Of a DNA stretch of 64,000 nt, positions 9,766-18,374 are shown one piece after another. Source of the stretch: Zwartia vadi. Its GTDB lineage: Bacteria; Pseudomonadota; Gammaproteobacteria; Burkholderiales; Burkholderiaceae_B. The notes under the pieces are model-generated. The model saw only the letters and a list, made by a program, of their open reading frames with translations, searched no databases and had not been told where the DNA came from. Positions within the stretch are counted from its first letter, which is position 1; the number at the start of each line of letters is the position of its first letter. Where the stretch lies: NCBI RefSeq assembly GCF_030410375.1, contig NZ_JAUHHE010000002.1:1-64000 (forward strand), read 5' to 3'. The position numbers and the translations under genes are program-made.

Positions 9766-10377
9766 TTATTGAGCAGGTGGCTTAGTGTCAATAAAGCTTT
9801 GGCGCTGACTCAGCTTGGTATAGAGCCTGTCCAGGTTGGGTGATTCTGCCCGCCAATTGATGTGTGGAAATCTAAAGTCCAGATATCCCAACACGCAACC
9901 AACAGCGACGTCAGCTAAGCTGAAGTTAATACCCATACAGAAGTTTTTATTGCCAAGATCTGCTTCCATCGCTTTGATGGCAGCGTGGATTTTGCCGTAC
10001 TGTCTATCTATCCACTCTTGACTTTGCTGCTGTGCGGGGCGTTGCTGCTCCTTGATGATAGTGATGGCGGCATCAAGCGTGCCATCAGCCAGAGCCTCCC
10101 AGCATTTGGCCTCTGCGCGATCACGCCCAGTCTTGGGGATCAGTTGGCTGACAGGCGACAAGGTGTCCACATACTCAGCGATCACGCGAGAGTCAAACAG
10201 CTTGTTGCCATCCTCTGTGATCAAGCAGGGTACTTTGCCCAAAGGATTGAACTCTTGCATCACTGTATCTGGCGCCCAGACGTTTTCGAGCTGCATCTGG
10301 TAGTCGAGTTTTTTCTCAGCCATCACAATACGCACTTTGCGAACATACGGGCTAGTTAGCGAGGCGAGGAGTTTCAT
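9766..10377 (-). CDS. Glutathione S-transferase family protein
   Basis: Cytosolic GST-like protein of 203 residues. The N-terminal thioredoxin-fold domain contains MKLLASLTSPYVRKVRI, with the family's Ser/Thr-Pro-Tyr-type active-site region, and GKVPCLITEDG with the cis-Pro that binds the glutathione gamma-glutamyl group. DSRVIAEYVD supplies the conserved Ser. The all-helical C-terminal domain follows with FSLADVAVG. The substrate is unknown. The gene is monocistronic and convergent with mnmA. Confidence 0.85.
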   Translation of the reverse strand: MKLLASLTSPYVRKVRIVMAEKKLDYQMQLENVWAPDTVMQEFNPLGKVPCLITEDGNKLFDSRVIAEYVDTLSPVSQLIPKTGRDRAEAKCWEALADGTLDAAITIIKEQQRPAQQQSQEWIDRQYGKIHAAIKAMEADLGNKNFCMGINFSLADVAVGCVLGYLDFRFPHINWRAESPNLDRLYTKLSQRQSFIDTKPPAQ

Positions 10378-10657
10378 GTTCTTTCAACTTTTACGACAGA
10401 ATCAATAGCAGCTAAGAATAGCCTAGTAAGAAAATTTTTCTCAGCTAGGGTTAAAAGCTATTAAGCTCAAATTATAAGAATATTAATATCAACAAAAACC
10501 TGTATGCCAATAGTCGTACATCTGACAAAAGAAGCACAAATTTAGATACTTCAGTACCATACCCCGAGTTGCTCGGTTACGGGGCGTTAATCAGCCTGAA
10601 CGCCGAGTGATAAACTCAAACTTACCTTTTTTGTCGTTTTTTTGTCAGCTTTCTCCT
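10378..10657 (+). promoter_or_regulatory. AT-rich intergenic region and structured purB leader
   Basis: This is a 280-bp divergent intergenic stretch with no convincing gene. Its first two thirds are AT-rich. Close to purB are overlapping potential stems: CCCCG (10562-10566) with CGGGG (10580-10584), GGCGTT (10583-10588) with AACGCC (10599-10604), and CTCGG (10572-10576) with CCGAG (10603-10607). They cannot all form together. No known purine riboswitch core was recognised. Confidence 0.35.
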
Positions 10658-12037
10658 ATGCAAACAAATCCCGCTTTGACAGTTTTAAATGCCGTTTCGC
10701 CCCTTGATGGTCGATATGCATCCCGTTGCGATGCCTTAAGACCACTGCTTTCAGAAGCCGGCTTTATGGCGCACCGTGTTGAGGTGGAAATTGCATGGTT
10801 AATTGGCTTGTCGCAGGCTAATTTGCCTGAGTTGCCCCCTTTTACTCCCGAAGCCACCCAGATCTTGCGTAATTTGGTAGCCAATTTTTCAGAGGCAGAT
10901 GCGGATCGCATCAAGCAGATTGAACGCACGACCAACCACGACGTCAAGGCTGTCGAATACTGGCTCAAGGAAAAAGTCGCCGGTCATCCCGAGCTGGAAA
11001 AGGCGGGTGAGTTCATCCATTTCGCCTGTACCTCTGAGGACATCAACAACACTTCCCATGCGTTGATGCTCGGGCGTGCGCGTGAGCAGGTTGTGATCCC
11101 TCAATTGCAAAAGGTGTTGGATTCTTTGCAACACATGGCGCATTCACAGGCTGCTCAGCCTATGTTGGCCCGCACGCATGGTCAGCCGGCCTCTCCAACA
11201 ACACTGGGCAAAGAGTTTGCCAACGTGGCCGCCCGATTGCGTGATGCGATTGCGCACATCCAAGCTGTGGTGCCGCTTGCAAAAATGAATGGTGCAACAG
11301 GTAACTACAACGCGCACTTGTCCGCATATCCAGAAATAGACTGGCCGGCATTCAGCGCGGGTGTTCTCAAGGAACTGGGGCTTAAGCAAAACCCTCATAC
11401 GATTCAAATCGAACCACACGACTGGATGGCGGGCTTGTTTGATGCGATTGCCCGTGCCAATACGATTTTGATCGATTTAAATAGAGATATCTGGGGCTAC
11501 ATTGCCTTAGGATATTTTAAGCAGCGCCTCAGGGACGGTGAGGTGGGGTCTTCGACGATGCCACATAAGGTCAATCCGATTGACTTTGAAAACGCCGAAG
11601 GCAATCTTGGTTTGGCGAATGCGGTGTTAAGACATCTGTCTGAAAAGCTTCCAATCTCTCGCTGGCAGCGCGACCTGACTGACTCCACTGTGCTGCGTAA
11701 TTTGGGTGTGGCGCTAGGCTATTGTTTAGTGGCCTATGATGCCTGCCTGCGAGGCCTGGGTAAGCTCGAAGTCAATACGGCTGCGATTGATGCAGATATC
11801 GACAACTGCTGGGAGGTGCTTGCAGAGCCCATCCAGACGGTGATGCGCCGTTACGGTTTGCCTCAGCCTTACGAGCAGCTCAAGGCCTTGACCCGAGGCA
11901 AGGGCATTACCGAACAGGCCTTGCGAGAGTTCATAGGTGGCCTAGACCTGCCGGCTGATGTGCGTAACAGAATGTTGGCCATGACGCCGCGCAGTTATAT
12001 CGGCTTGGCTCAGTCTCTTGCCAAAACAGTGAAGTGA
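10658..12037 (+). CDS. purB: Adenylosuccinate lyase
   Basis: Cleaves SAICAR to AICAR and adenylosuccinate to AMP, two fumarate-releasing steps of purine synthesis. About 459 residues from the ATG at 10658 (MQTNPALTVLNAVSPLDGRY). The frame opens earlier at 10607, but nothing before the ATG resembles the family. The fumarase/lyase superfamily signature SSTMPHKVNPIDFEN is near residue 295, and TSEDINN and RTHGQPASPTTLGKE are also present. The gene stands alone, with a structured leader upstream. Confidence 0.97.
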   Translation: MQTNPALTVLNAVSPLDGRYASRCDALRPLLSEAGFMAHRVEVEIAWLIGLSQANLPELPPFTPEATQILRNLVANFSEADADRIKQIERTTNHDVKAVEYWLKEKVAGHPELEKAGEFIHFACTSEDINNTSHALMLGRAREQVVIPQLQKVLDSLQHMAHSQAAQPMLARTHGQPASPTTLGKEFANVAARLRDAIAHIQAVVPLAKMNGATGNYNAHLSAYPEIDWPAFSAGVLKELGLKQNPHTIQIEPHDWMAGLFDAIARANTILIDLNRDIWGYIALGYFKQRLRDGEVGSSTMPHKVNPIDFENAEGNLGLANAVLRHLSEKLPISRWQRDLTDSTVLRNLGVALGYCLVAYDACLRGLGKLEVNTAAIDADIDNCWEVLAEPIQTVMRRYGLPQPYEQLKALTRGKGITEQALREFIGGLDLPADVRNRMLAMTPRSYIGLAQSLAKTVK

Positions 12038-12111
12038 CCCAAGTTCTGTTCGATCTATTGCGTGAATGTGTGTTTAAGTATGATTTTTGTGTGGTTTACA
12101 GGAGCATGTGA

Positions 12112-12570
12112 ATGAAAAAAATCGTTACATTGTTAATTGGTAGCGCCTTGCTTTCCCCTTTGTGGATGTCAACGGCCAGCGCTCAGTTTGCCAAGCCTGA
12201 GGACGCCATCAAGTATCGCCAAGCGGCTTTTGTTGTGCTGGCTTCGCAGTTTGGTCGCATGCAGTCAACAGTGAAAGGTCAAGTTCCTTATGATGCAGCA
12301 GCTATCAAAGCCAATGTTGAAATCGTGAAAACGCTTTCGACACTCCCCTGGGGAGCCTTTGGTGCAGGCACGCAAGGTAAAAGCGCTGCCAAGCCCGAAG
12401 TTTGGTCGGACGCAGCAGGCTTTAAAACGGCACAAGCCAAGTTCGAGAGCGCTGTCGTCAAGCTCTCAGCCGCTGCGGACTCAGGTGATCTTGAAAAGTT
12501 GCGTGCGGCCTTTGGTGACGTTGGTGCAAGTTGCAAGGTCTGTCACGACTCCTATCGTGTCAAGAAATAA
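12112..12570 (+). CDS. Cytochrome c' (class II cytochrome c)
   Basis: Periplasmic c'-type haem protein of 152 residues. The first 24 residues form a Sec signal peptide ending TASA before QFAKPED. The single haem site CKVCH sits at the extreme C-terminus (C141, C144, H145), as in four-helix-bundle class II cytochromes. Family members bind NO and CO and are linked to protection from nitric oxide. Its 3' end overlaps that of the opposing pcaD-like gene by 11 bp. A cytochrome b561 gene, a frequent companion, lies just beyond that gene. Confidence 0.92.
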   Translation: MKKIVTLLIGSALLSPLWMSTASAQFAKPEDAIKYRQAAFVVLASQFGRMQSTVKGQVPYDAAAIKANVEIVKTLSTLPWGAFGAGTQGKSAAKPEVWSDAAGFKTAQAKFESAVVKLSAAADSGDLEKLRAAFGDVGASCKVCHDSYRVKK

Positions 12571-13333
12571 AAGGTAGCACTGCCGCCAGATATTCGTGGG
12601 GAATCTCTGGTGGCGCGATATGCGCACTCGAAACCATCACCATCTTCGCACCGTTGATTCGGTCAACGAGTGCCTGGCCTCGGACTTTGGGTGTGGAAAG
12701 GTCAGCGTCTCCAACTACCACTAGGGTAGGTACCTGAATGCGTTCAAGACGTGGGTAAAGATCCATGTCTCGAATCGCGCCGCAGCAGGCTGCATAGCCT
12801 TGCGGTGATTGGGATAGCGCAATATTGCGCACACGCTTTAAATGCACATTGTTTTGTGCGACGAATGCCGCTGTAAAAAATCTTCCCATCACACCATCAA
12901 TAATCGCGGCCATACCGCCGGATTTCAAAGCTGCGATGCGCTGATCCCAGATACCAGGGTCAAACTCAGCAGCCGTATGGCTCAAGATCAGTTTTTTAAG
13001 TCCGGTTGGTTTGCGCGCGGCAAGCTCCATCCCTACCATGCCACCAAGAGAAATCCCCCAGTAGTGATAGCTACTTAGTCGCGCGGCAGCGATCACAGCT
13101 TGGGCATCATCTGTGAGTTGATTGATCGAATAGGGGCCCGGGGGCGCATCAGAGCCGCCGTGACCGCGGGTATCGAAACGAACAACATAAAAATGTTTCA
13201 TCAACGCTTCGAGCATGGGATCCCAAAGCGTGAGGTCGCAGCCAAGTGAGTTGCCCAAGACTAAAGCCGGTAGCTGTGTATCTCCGTCTGCACGCCAATA
13301 AATTCTGCAGTCACCGTTATTAAGTGTCGGCAT
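12560..13333 (-). CDS. Alpha/beta hydrolase, 3-oxoadipate enol-lactonase-like
   Basis: An alpha/beta-hydrolase of 257 residues resembling PcaD. The oxyanion segment is LVLGNSLGCDL near residue 29 and FDTRGHGGSDAP follows. The nucleophile elbow is GISLGG with Ser95. The acid is probably Asp209 or Asp211 in VVGDADLSTP, and the general base is His238 in SSAHIAPPE. PcaD proteins hydrolyse beta-ketoadipate enol-lactone in protocatechuate breakdown, but no other pca gene is in this window, so the physiological substrate is uncertain. It overlaps cytochrome c' tail to tail. Confidence 0.78.
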   Translation of the reverse strand: MPTLNNGDCRIYWRADGDTQLPALVLGNSLGCDLTLWDPMLEALMKHFYVVRFDTRGHGGSDAPPGPYSINQLTDDAQAVIAAARLSSYHYWGISLGGMVGMELAARKPTGLKKLILSHTAAEFDPGIWDQRIAALKSGGMAAIIDGVMGRFFTAAFVAQNNVHLKRVRNIALSQSPQGYAACCGAIRDMDLYPRLERIQVPTLVVVGDADLSTPKVRGQALVDRINGAKMVMVSSAHIAPPEIPHEYLAAVLPFIS

Positions 13334-13411
13334 TTTGTAATTCCCCCGATGATTTTTATAGTTTGAGACCCAGTATTATTCACTAAAAGTCCGCTCGGAG
13401 ACACTGTTCTT

Positions 13412-14113
13412 TCAGGTAAAGCTCGCGGGAGCATTCATGGCAAGCCCCAATAGCCACCAAGCCAGCGCTCCAAGCAAAGCCGCGAGCAGCAGCGCTCCGA
13501 GTCTGACGCGCCAGTCATCGCGTGCACTTTGTGTTCCAGCTGGCAACGTATGCTTTGGTACATCTCCTGTCATCATGGGCGGCACGAGCGCCTCGCCACG
13601 AATACTGTAGAACCCGATTGCAAGAAGGTGCAGTGCGATGATTGCATAAAGCACATATTCAGTGAGGCTATGAATGCGTGTGAACAGGGCAACGGTCTCG
13701 TTGCTGACAAACTGCGCAAGAGGACCTTGTGTCATTACGTCATCGTTTGCAAATAGGCCTGTTGAACTTTGTAATAAAAAAAGAAGGAGCATCGCCAGAA
13801 CTGACCAGGCGCCTAATGGGTTATGTCCGGCATAACGTGCACCGTGACGCGCACGTAAATAGGCGATTGTTTGAGCGGGAGAACGGATAAATTGAGTGAA
13901 ACGGGCGTAACGCGGTCCGATTAGCCCCCAAATCAAACGAAAAAGTAACAAGGCAAAGCTGGCAATGCCAAACCTGACGTGCCAGTCCATCCATGATCCA
14001 CCCAAGTGAATGGTAATCAGCGCGCCAGCGATGTTCGCAGCGAGTAGCCAGTGAAACAGTCTTGTGGGAAGATCCCAGATACGGATTTGAGGGATGGATT
14101 TGGAAGCGCGCAT
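13412..14113 (-). CDS. Cytochrome b561 family membrane protein
   Basis: Di-haem b-type membrane cytochrome with about four transmembrane helices, roughly 233 residues from the ATG at 14113 (MRASKSIPQIRIWDLPTRLFHW). Candidate haem-ligand histidines lie in the helices, for example LFHWLLAANIAG, WHVRFGIASF, RIHSLTEYVLYAIIALHLLAIG. The open frame runs upstream to a GTG at 14170, but neither start has a clear ribosome site, so the N-terminus is uncertain. It probably passes electrons between quinone and periplasmic acceptors, and cytochrome c' nearby is a plausible partner (inference). Confidence 0.85.
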   Translation of the reverse strand: MRASKSIPQIRIWDLPTRLFHWLLAANIAGALITIHLGGSWMDWHVRFGIASFALLLFRLIWGLIGPRYARFTQFIRSPAQTIAYLRARHGARYAGHNPLGAWSVLAMLLLFLLQSSTGLFANDDVMTQGPLAQFVSNETVALFTRIHSLTEYVLYAIIALHLLAIGFYSIRGEALVPPMMTGDVPKHTLPAGTQSARDDWRVRLGALLLAALLGALAWWLLGLAMNAPASFT

Positions 14114-14227
14114 GACCAGAGTCGCAGGAATGTCATCTAAGTGAGGAATGTTCACAGTGAAATTTATCACTGTTTGAATCTGATATGTGTCCCTAAACGC
14201 GTGATCTTTTATACGGGTGGCTTATAA

Positions 14228-15082
14228 ATGAAAATTCTGACGTGGAATGTCCAGTGGTTTAAAGGACTAGACGGGGCTGTCAATATTGAGCGCGTGATGG
14301 ACAAAGCCCTTGAAATAGGAGACTTTGATGTGCTATGTATGCAGGAAGTCAGTGTCAATTATCCCGCGCTCACCGGAGATACGGCTCAGGATCAAGTCGC
14401 TCGTTTACGTGAGTTGATTCCTGATTTTCAGGTGTTCTTTAGTCCCGCGGTAGATGAGTTGTCCACTTGTGGATCTTATAGACAGAAATTTGGTAATGTG
14501 ATCGTTTCCAGATTACCCGTGCTTTTGGTTGAGCATGTGTTACTGCCCAATCCTAGACCCTTAGGTGAAAAAAACACTCCAAGTATGCGACGTGTGTGTC
14601 TTGTTTGCACAATTCGTGCGCCTTGGGGACCTGTTCGTTTGATGACCTCTCACCTCGAGTATCACAATGGGGCAGCTCGACTGGCGCAAGCGGCAGCCTT
14701 GCGCGAGATCCACTTTCAGGCTTGTTCTCTGGCTGAGAGACCGCCTGAAGTGATTCAGGACGGTCCTTATCAAGCTAAACCGCATACACTGGATGCAATA
14801 TTGTGTGGCGATTTTAATTTTGATGTTCAGAGTGACGAGCATGCAATATTGACCCAGGCTGGCAAGTCCGGGGCGTTGCTCAATGCTTGGAGCGCGTTAG
14901 CGCCAGATCAACCTTATCCAGCCACTTTCCGTCTGTATGACAAAACATATGGCCCCAAGCCCGTTGGTTGTGATTTTTTCTTTGTCAGTGCCTCTCTAGG
15001 GTCTCGCGTGAAGAGTTTGTCCGTGGATCAGCAAACGCAATTCTCCGATCATCAGCCTGTGTTGTTGACGCTCAGGGACTAG
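14228..15082 (+). CDS. Endonuclease/exonuclease/phosphatase (EEP) family protein
   Basis: Metal-dependent phosphoesterase fold of 284 residues. The family's catalytic positions are visible: MKILTWNVQW (Asn) at the start, VLCMQEVS (Glu) near residue 40, MTSHLEYH near residue 140, LCGDFNFD (Asp/Asn) near 195, and SDHQPV (Asp-His) near the C-terminus. These match the DNase I/exonuclease III superfamily, but sequence alone does not say whether the substrate is nucleic acid or another phosphodiester. It has no signal peptide. It sits just before the cyanate-operon control region but ends about 45 bp before the first enhancer-like site. Confidence 0.82.
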   Translation: MKILTWNVQWFKGLDGAVNIERVMDKALEIGDFDVLCMQEVSVNYPALTGDTAQDQVARLRELIPDFQVFFSPAVDELSTCGSYRQKFGNVIVSRLPVLLVEHVLLPNPRPLGEKNTPSMRRVCLVCTIRAPWGPVRLMTSHLEYHNGAARLAQAAALREIHFQACSLAERPPEVIQDGPYQAKPHTLDAILCGDFNFDVQSDEHAILTQAGKSGALLNAWSALAPDQPYPATFRLYDKTYGPKPVGCDFFFVSASLGSRVKSLSVDQQTQFSDHQPVLLTLRD

Positions 15083-15126
15083 GTATGGATTTTTACTGCG
15101 CTTGCAAGCACAACTCCGGTGTTTGA

Positions 15127-15141
15127 GCGTCATTGCGGTGC
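15127..15141 (+). promoter_or_regulatory. Weak second NtrC-like site
   Basis: The sequence GCGTCATTGCGGTGC matches the NtrC consensus GCAC-N5-TGGTGC at both outer ends but deviates at three positions. Its centre is 41 bp, about four helical turns, upstream of the exact site at 15168-15182, as expected for cooperative dimers on the same DNA face. It is supported mainly by this phasing. Confidence 0.45.
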
Positions 15142-15167
15142 TTGCTTTTAAATATTTGCAATGAGTC

Positions 15168-15182
15168 GCACCTTCCTGGTGC
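15168..15182 (+). promoter_or_regulatory. NtrC-type enhancer site
   Basis: GCACCTTCCTGGTGC is an exact match to the NtrC recognition consensus GCAC-N5-TGGTGC. Its centre is about 99 bp upstream of the transcription start predicted from the sigma-54 promoter at 15247-15263, a usual distance for an NtrC enhancer. Together they indicate activation of the cyanate operon under nitrogen limitation. Confidence 0.85.
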
Positions 15183-15246
15183 TTTTTCTGCGAACGATCA
15201 GTTAAGTCTTTCCATTCACAGTAGTTTGTTTACGCGAGTGCGATGC

Positions 15247-15263
15247 TGGCACGCCTTTTGCTT
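15247..15263 (+). promoter_or_regulatory. Sigma-54 (RpoN) promoter of the cyanate operon
   Basis: TGGCACGCCTTTTGCTT matches the -24/-12 consensus (TGGCACG-N4-TTGCW) with the invariant GG and GC exactly 10 bp apart. It lies 39 bp before the start codon of the transporter receptor gene, leaving room for a short leader with the AGGGG ribosome site. Confidence 0.9.
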
Positions 15264-15301
15264 GAGTACCTGTATCGAGTTTCTACACAGGGGTGCTCAA
15301 C

Positions 15302-16675
15302 ATGTCGATCTTCTCCAATCCGTTTGATTCCAAACTTCGTTTGCGTTGTTCGTGTGGTCAGCATGCCACTGCGGCAGAGCATGAGGCGAGCCAGTCCGCG
15401 CTGACTGAAATGAAAGATCGGTCCTCCGAGAGTCTCGCAGAGCGCGTTGTGGAGCAAGCTGTCATGCGTGCGGTATTTCCTCGAGATGAAATGCGCCGTC
15501 GCTTTTTACAGGCTGTCGGTGCACCGACAGCTTTGGCTGCGCTTTCATCGATATTTCCATTGGCTCTAGCCAAAGAGGCATTTGCCCAGGGTGGCAAGTT
15601 AGAAAAAATTAACTTGAAAGTTGGTTTCATTCCCATTACCTGCGCGACACCGATCATCATGGCGGATCCCATGGGCTTTTATAAAAAGCAGGGGCTTAAC
15701 GTAGAAGTTGTCAAAACCGCTGGCTGGGCGGTGGTGCGTGATAAAGCACTTAACAAAGAATACGATGCCGCGCATATGCTCTCGCCAATGCCGCTCGCTA
15801 TTTCAATGGGGGCGGGTGCTTCACCAACGCCCTACACAGTACCTGCAATTGAAAACATCAACGGGCAGGCTATCACGCTAGCAGTCAAACACAAAGATAA
15901 GCGTAATCCTAAAGACTGGAAGGGATTTAAATTCGCAGTGCCATTCGACTATTCGATGCACAATTATTTGCTGCGCTACTACCTCGCTGAGAATGGTATT
16001 GATCCGGATCGAGACGTACAAATTCGTGTTGTGCCGCCACCTGAAATGGTCGCGAACTTGAGGGCTGACAACATTGATGGTTTCTTGGCACCCGATCCGG
16101 TGAATCAGCGCGCGGTCTTTGACGGTGTGGGTTTTATCCACATTTTGTCCAAGGAGCTTTGGGATGGGCATCCTTGCTGCGCGTTTGCTGCTAGCAAAGA
16201 GTTCATGACAGCGAATCCAAATACCTATAGTGCTTTATTACGGGCGATCGTTGAAGCGACAGCCTATGCACAAAAAGCTGAAAACCGAAAGGAAATCGCC
16301 GCCGCGATCCACACCCCTAATTATCTCAATCAGCCACTGACCGTCGTCGAACAAGTACTGACAGGTACTTACGCGGACGGTTTGGGCAACGTTAAAAAAG
16401 TACCTGATCGTATTGGTTTTGATCCGATGCCCTGGGAGTCTTTCGCAGTCTGGATCATGACACAGATGCAACGCTGGGGGCAGGTAAAGGGCGATGTTGA
16501 TTATCAAAAAATCGCACAGGATGTGTTTCTAGCGACTGATGCGCGACGTGCGATGGAGCAGGCCGGTCTGGCTGTCGCGGCACCAGGTAGCAAGAAAATT
16601 GTCGTGATGGGTAAACCGTTCGACGCAAGCAAGCCTCAAGAGTATCTCAATAGCTTTGCGATTAAGAGGGTCTAA
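15302..16675 (+). CDS. Cyanate/nitrate-type ABC transporter substrate-binding protein (Tat-exported)
   Basis: NrtA/CmpA/CynA-like receptor of about 457 residues. The ATG at 15302 follows an AGGGG ribosome site; a GTG at 15293 is in frame. A twin-arginine signal (RRRFLQ, residues 65-70) precedes a hydrophobic stretch and AFA cleavage region near residue 95. Before it lies an unusual 60-residue cytoplasmic-side leader with CSCGQH (C16, C18, H21). The mature part begins LEKINLKVGFIPITCATPIIMA, typical of NitT-type receptors. Cyanate as substrate is inferred from the cynS gene downstream. First gene of the sigma-54 operon. Confidence 0.85.
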   Translation: MSIFSNPFDSKLRLRCSCGQHATAAEHEASQSALTEMKDRSSESLAERVVEQAVMRAVFPRDEMRRRFLQAVGAPTALAALSSIFPLALAKEAFAQGGKLEKINLKVGFIPITCATPIIMADPMGFYKKQGLNVEVVKTAGWAVVRDKALNKEYDAAHMLSPMPLAISMGAGASPTPYTVPAIENINGQAITLAVKHKDKRNPKDWKGFKFAVPFDYSMHNYLLRYYLAENGIDPDRDVQIRVVPPPEMVANLRADNIDGFLAPDPVNQRAVFDGVGFIHILSKELWDGHPCCAFAASKEFMTANPNTYSALLRAIVEATAYAQKAENRKEIAAAIHTPNYLNQPLTVVEQVLTGTYADGLGNVKKVPDRIGFDPMPWESFAVWIMTQMQRWGQVKGDVDYQKIAQDVFLATDARRAMEQAGLAVAAPGSKKIVVMGKPFDASKPQEYLNSFAIKRV

Positions 16676-16677
16676 GG

Positions 16678-17520
16678 ATGATTGGTCGAGAGCGAACAAG
16701 AGCGTTGATTTTGTCGGCTTTAATCTTCGCGATTTTTGCCCTGTTTTGGCAAATTGCGACGATGCCAACACAAGGCGTTCAGGTGGTGGACGAAGAGTAC
16801 GCCAAGCTGGTCGGGGCCGCAGCGGCCACTGGGCAAAAATCTACCTTCCCTGGCCCCCTCGATGTGGGCGCCAAGCTTTTAGATCATTTGTCTGATCCTT
16901 TTTACGATCGGGGAGCAAACGATAAAGGGATTGGCATTCAACTTGCCTGGTCTGTCTCGCGCGTCGCTCTGGGCTTTGGACTGGCAGCACTCGTTGCCAT
17001 TCCGCTTGGCTTTTTAATCGGGATGTCACGACTATTTTTTCAGGCACTTGATCCCTTTATTCAAGTACTCAAACCGATTTCGCCACTTGCATGGATGCCG
17101 CTGGCACTGTTCACGCTGAAGGATTCGAATGTTTCAGCTGTGTTTGTGATTTTTATTTGCTCAATCTGGCCAATGCTGATCAACACGGCATTTGGCGTAG
17201 CCTCGGTCCGTAAAGAGTGGGTGGATGTCTCACGCACACTTGAGGTCAGTCCGCTTCGTAAGGCTTTTTTTGTCATTCTGCCTGCTGCAGCGCCAACCAT
17301 CATGACTGGGATGCGCATTTCAATCGGCATAGCATGGCTTGTGATTGTCGCCGCTGAGATGTTAGTGGGGGGGACGGGGATCGGATATTTCGTGTGGAAC
17401 GAGTGGAATAACTTGTCGATCGCGAATATTTTGGTGGCTGTTTTGATGATCGGTGTGATCGGCATGCTGCTCGACCTTTGTTTCGCGCGTTTGCAGCGCG
17501 CAGTGACTTACAAAGATTAA
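16678..17520 (+). CDS. Cyanate/nitrate-type ABC transporter permease
   Basis: Inner-membrane permease of 280 residues, BPD_transp_1 family, NrtB/CynB-like, with an N-terminal helix, a periplasmic segment of about 70 residues and then five or so helices. The EAA loop is recognisable around [32 protein letters not shown]. The start codon lies 2 bp after the receptor gene's stop, within a TAAGG-ATG sequence, so translation is tightly coupled. Confidence 0.9.
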   Translation: MIGRERTRALILSALIFAIFALFWQIATMPTQGVQVVDEEYAKLVGAAAATGQKSTFPGPLDVGAKLLDHLSDPFYDRGANDKGIGIQLAWSVSRVALGFGLAALVAIPLGFLIGMSRLFFQALDPFIQVLKPISPLAWMPLALFTLKDSNVSAVFVIFICSIWPMLINTAFGVASVRKEWVDVSRTLEVSPLRKAFFVILPAAAPTIMTGMRISIGIAWLVIVAAEMLVGGTGIGYFVWNEWNNLSIANILVAVLMIGVIGMLLDLCFARLQRAVTYKD

Positions 17521-17540
17521 GTTTGAGAGGAAGAGGCGAG

Positions 17541-18338
17541 ATGCAAAATTTTTTGCAAGTGCAAGGACTGCGCAAGGCATACGCTGGCGTAGGTGGTGCA
17601 GGTGAGTTAGTGGTTTTTGATGATGTGAACTTCACCATTGATCGCGGCGAGTTCGTTTGCATTATTGGTCATTCTGGTTGTGGTAAGACCACGATTTTGA
17701 ATGTTCTGGCTGGACTCGAGACGCCTACTGGTGGACATTCCTTTATCGATGGACGTGAGATCAGTGGCCCTAGCTTGGATCGAGGGGTCGTTTTCCAGTC
17801 ACATGCATTGATGCCTTGGATGACAGTACGCGGAAACATCGCATTCGCTGTTCGCTCGAAATGGTCTGACTGGTCGCGTGAAAAGGTCGATGCACATGTG
17901 CAGCTATTCATCGATATGGTGCATTTGACTGGTTCAGAGGATAAAAAACCCGCTCAGCTTTCCGGCGGTATGAAACAAAGGGTTGGCATTGCACGCGCAT
18001 TCGCGATCCAGCCCAAAATGTTGCTGCTTGATGAGCCTTTTGGAGCACTGGATGCGCTCACGCGAGGCAATATTCAGGATGAGCTCGTCACGATCGTGCG
18101 CGAAACACAACAAACTGTTTTCATGATTACGCATGATGTGGACGAGGCTATTTTGTTATCAGACAAAATTTTTCTAATGAGTAACGGACCCCGTGCCGTA
18201 TTGGCCGAGATTGTGACGAATCCTCTGCCCAAGGATCGAACGCGCGCAACGATGCACCATGATCCGAAGTTTTATGAGGTCCGGAATCATCTAATTGATT
18301 TTCTCGTCCATCGATCCAAGACGTATGCCGATGCGTAG
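17541..18338 (+). CDS. Cyanate/nitrate-type ABC transporter ATP-binding protein
   Basis: ATPase subunit of about 265 residues, NrtD/CynD-like. Walker A is GHSGCGKTT near residue 42, the signature is LSGGMKQR, Walker B is [12 protein letters not shown], and the H-loop is [10 protein letters not shown]. The frame is open from 17478 inside the permease gene, but the ATG at 17541 follows a GAGGAAGAGGCGAG ribosome site. It completes a three-part importer that is probably specific for cyanate because cyanase is the next gene. Confidence 0.9.
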   Translation: MQNFLQVQGLRKAYAGVGGAGELVVFDDVNFTIDRGEFVCIIGHSGCGKTTILNVLAGLETPTGGHSFIDGREISGPSLDRGVVFQSHALMPWMTVRGNIAFAVRSKWSDWSREKVDAHVQLFIDMVHLTGSEDKKPAQLSGGMKQRVGIARAFAIQPKMLLLDEPFGALDALTRGNIQDELVTIVRETQQTVFMITHDVDEAILLSDKIFLMSNGPRAVLAEIVTNPLPKDRTRATMHHDPKFYEVRNHLIDFLVHRSKTYADA

Positions 18339-18374
18339 TTTTCTAATTTTTTATTTAATGACAAGGAGTAGTCC

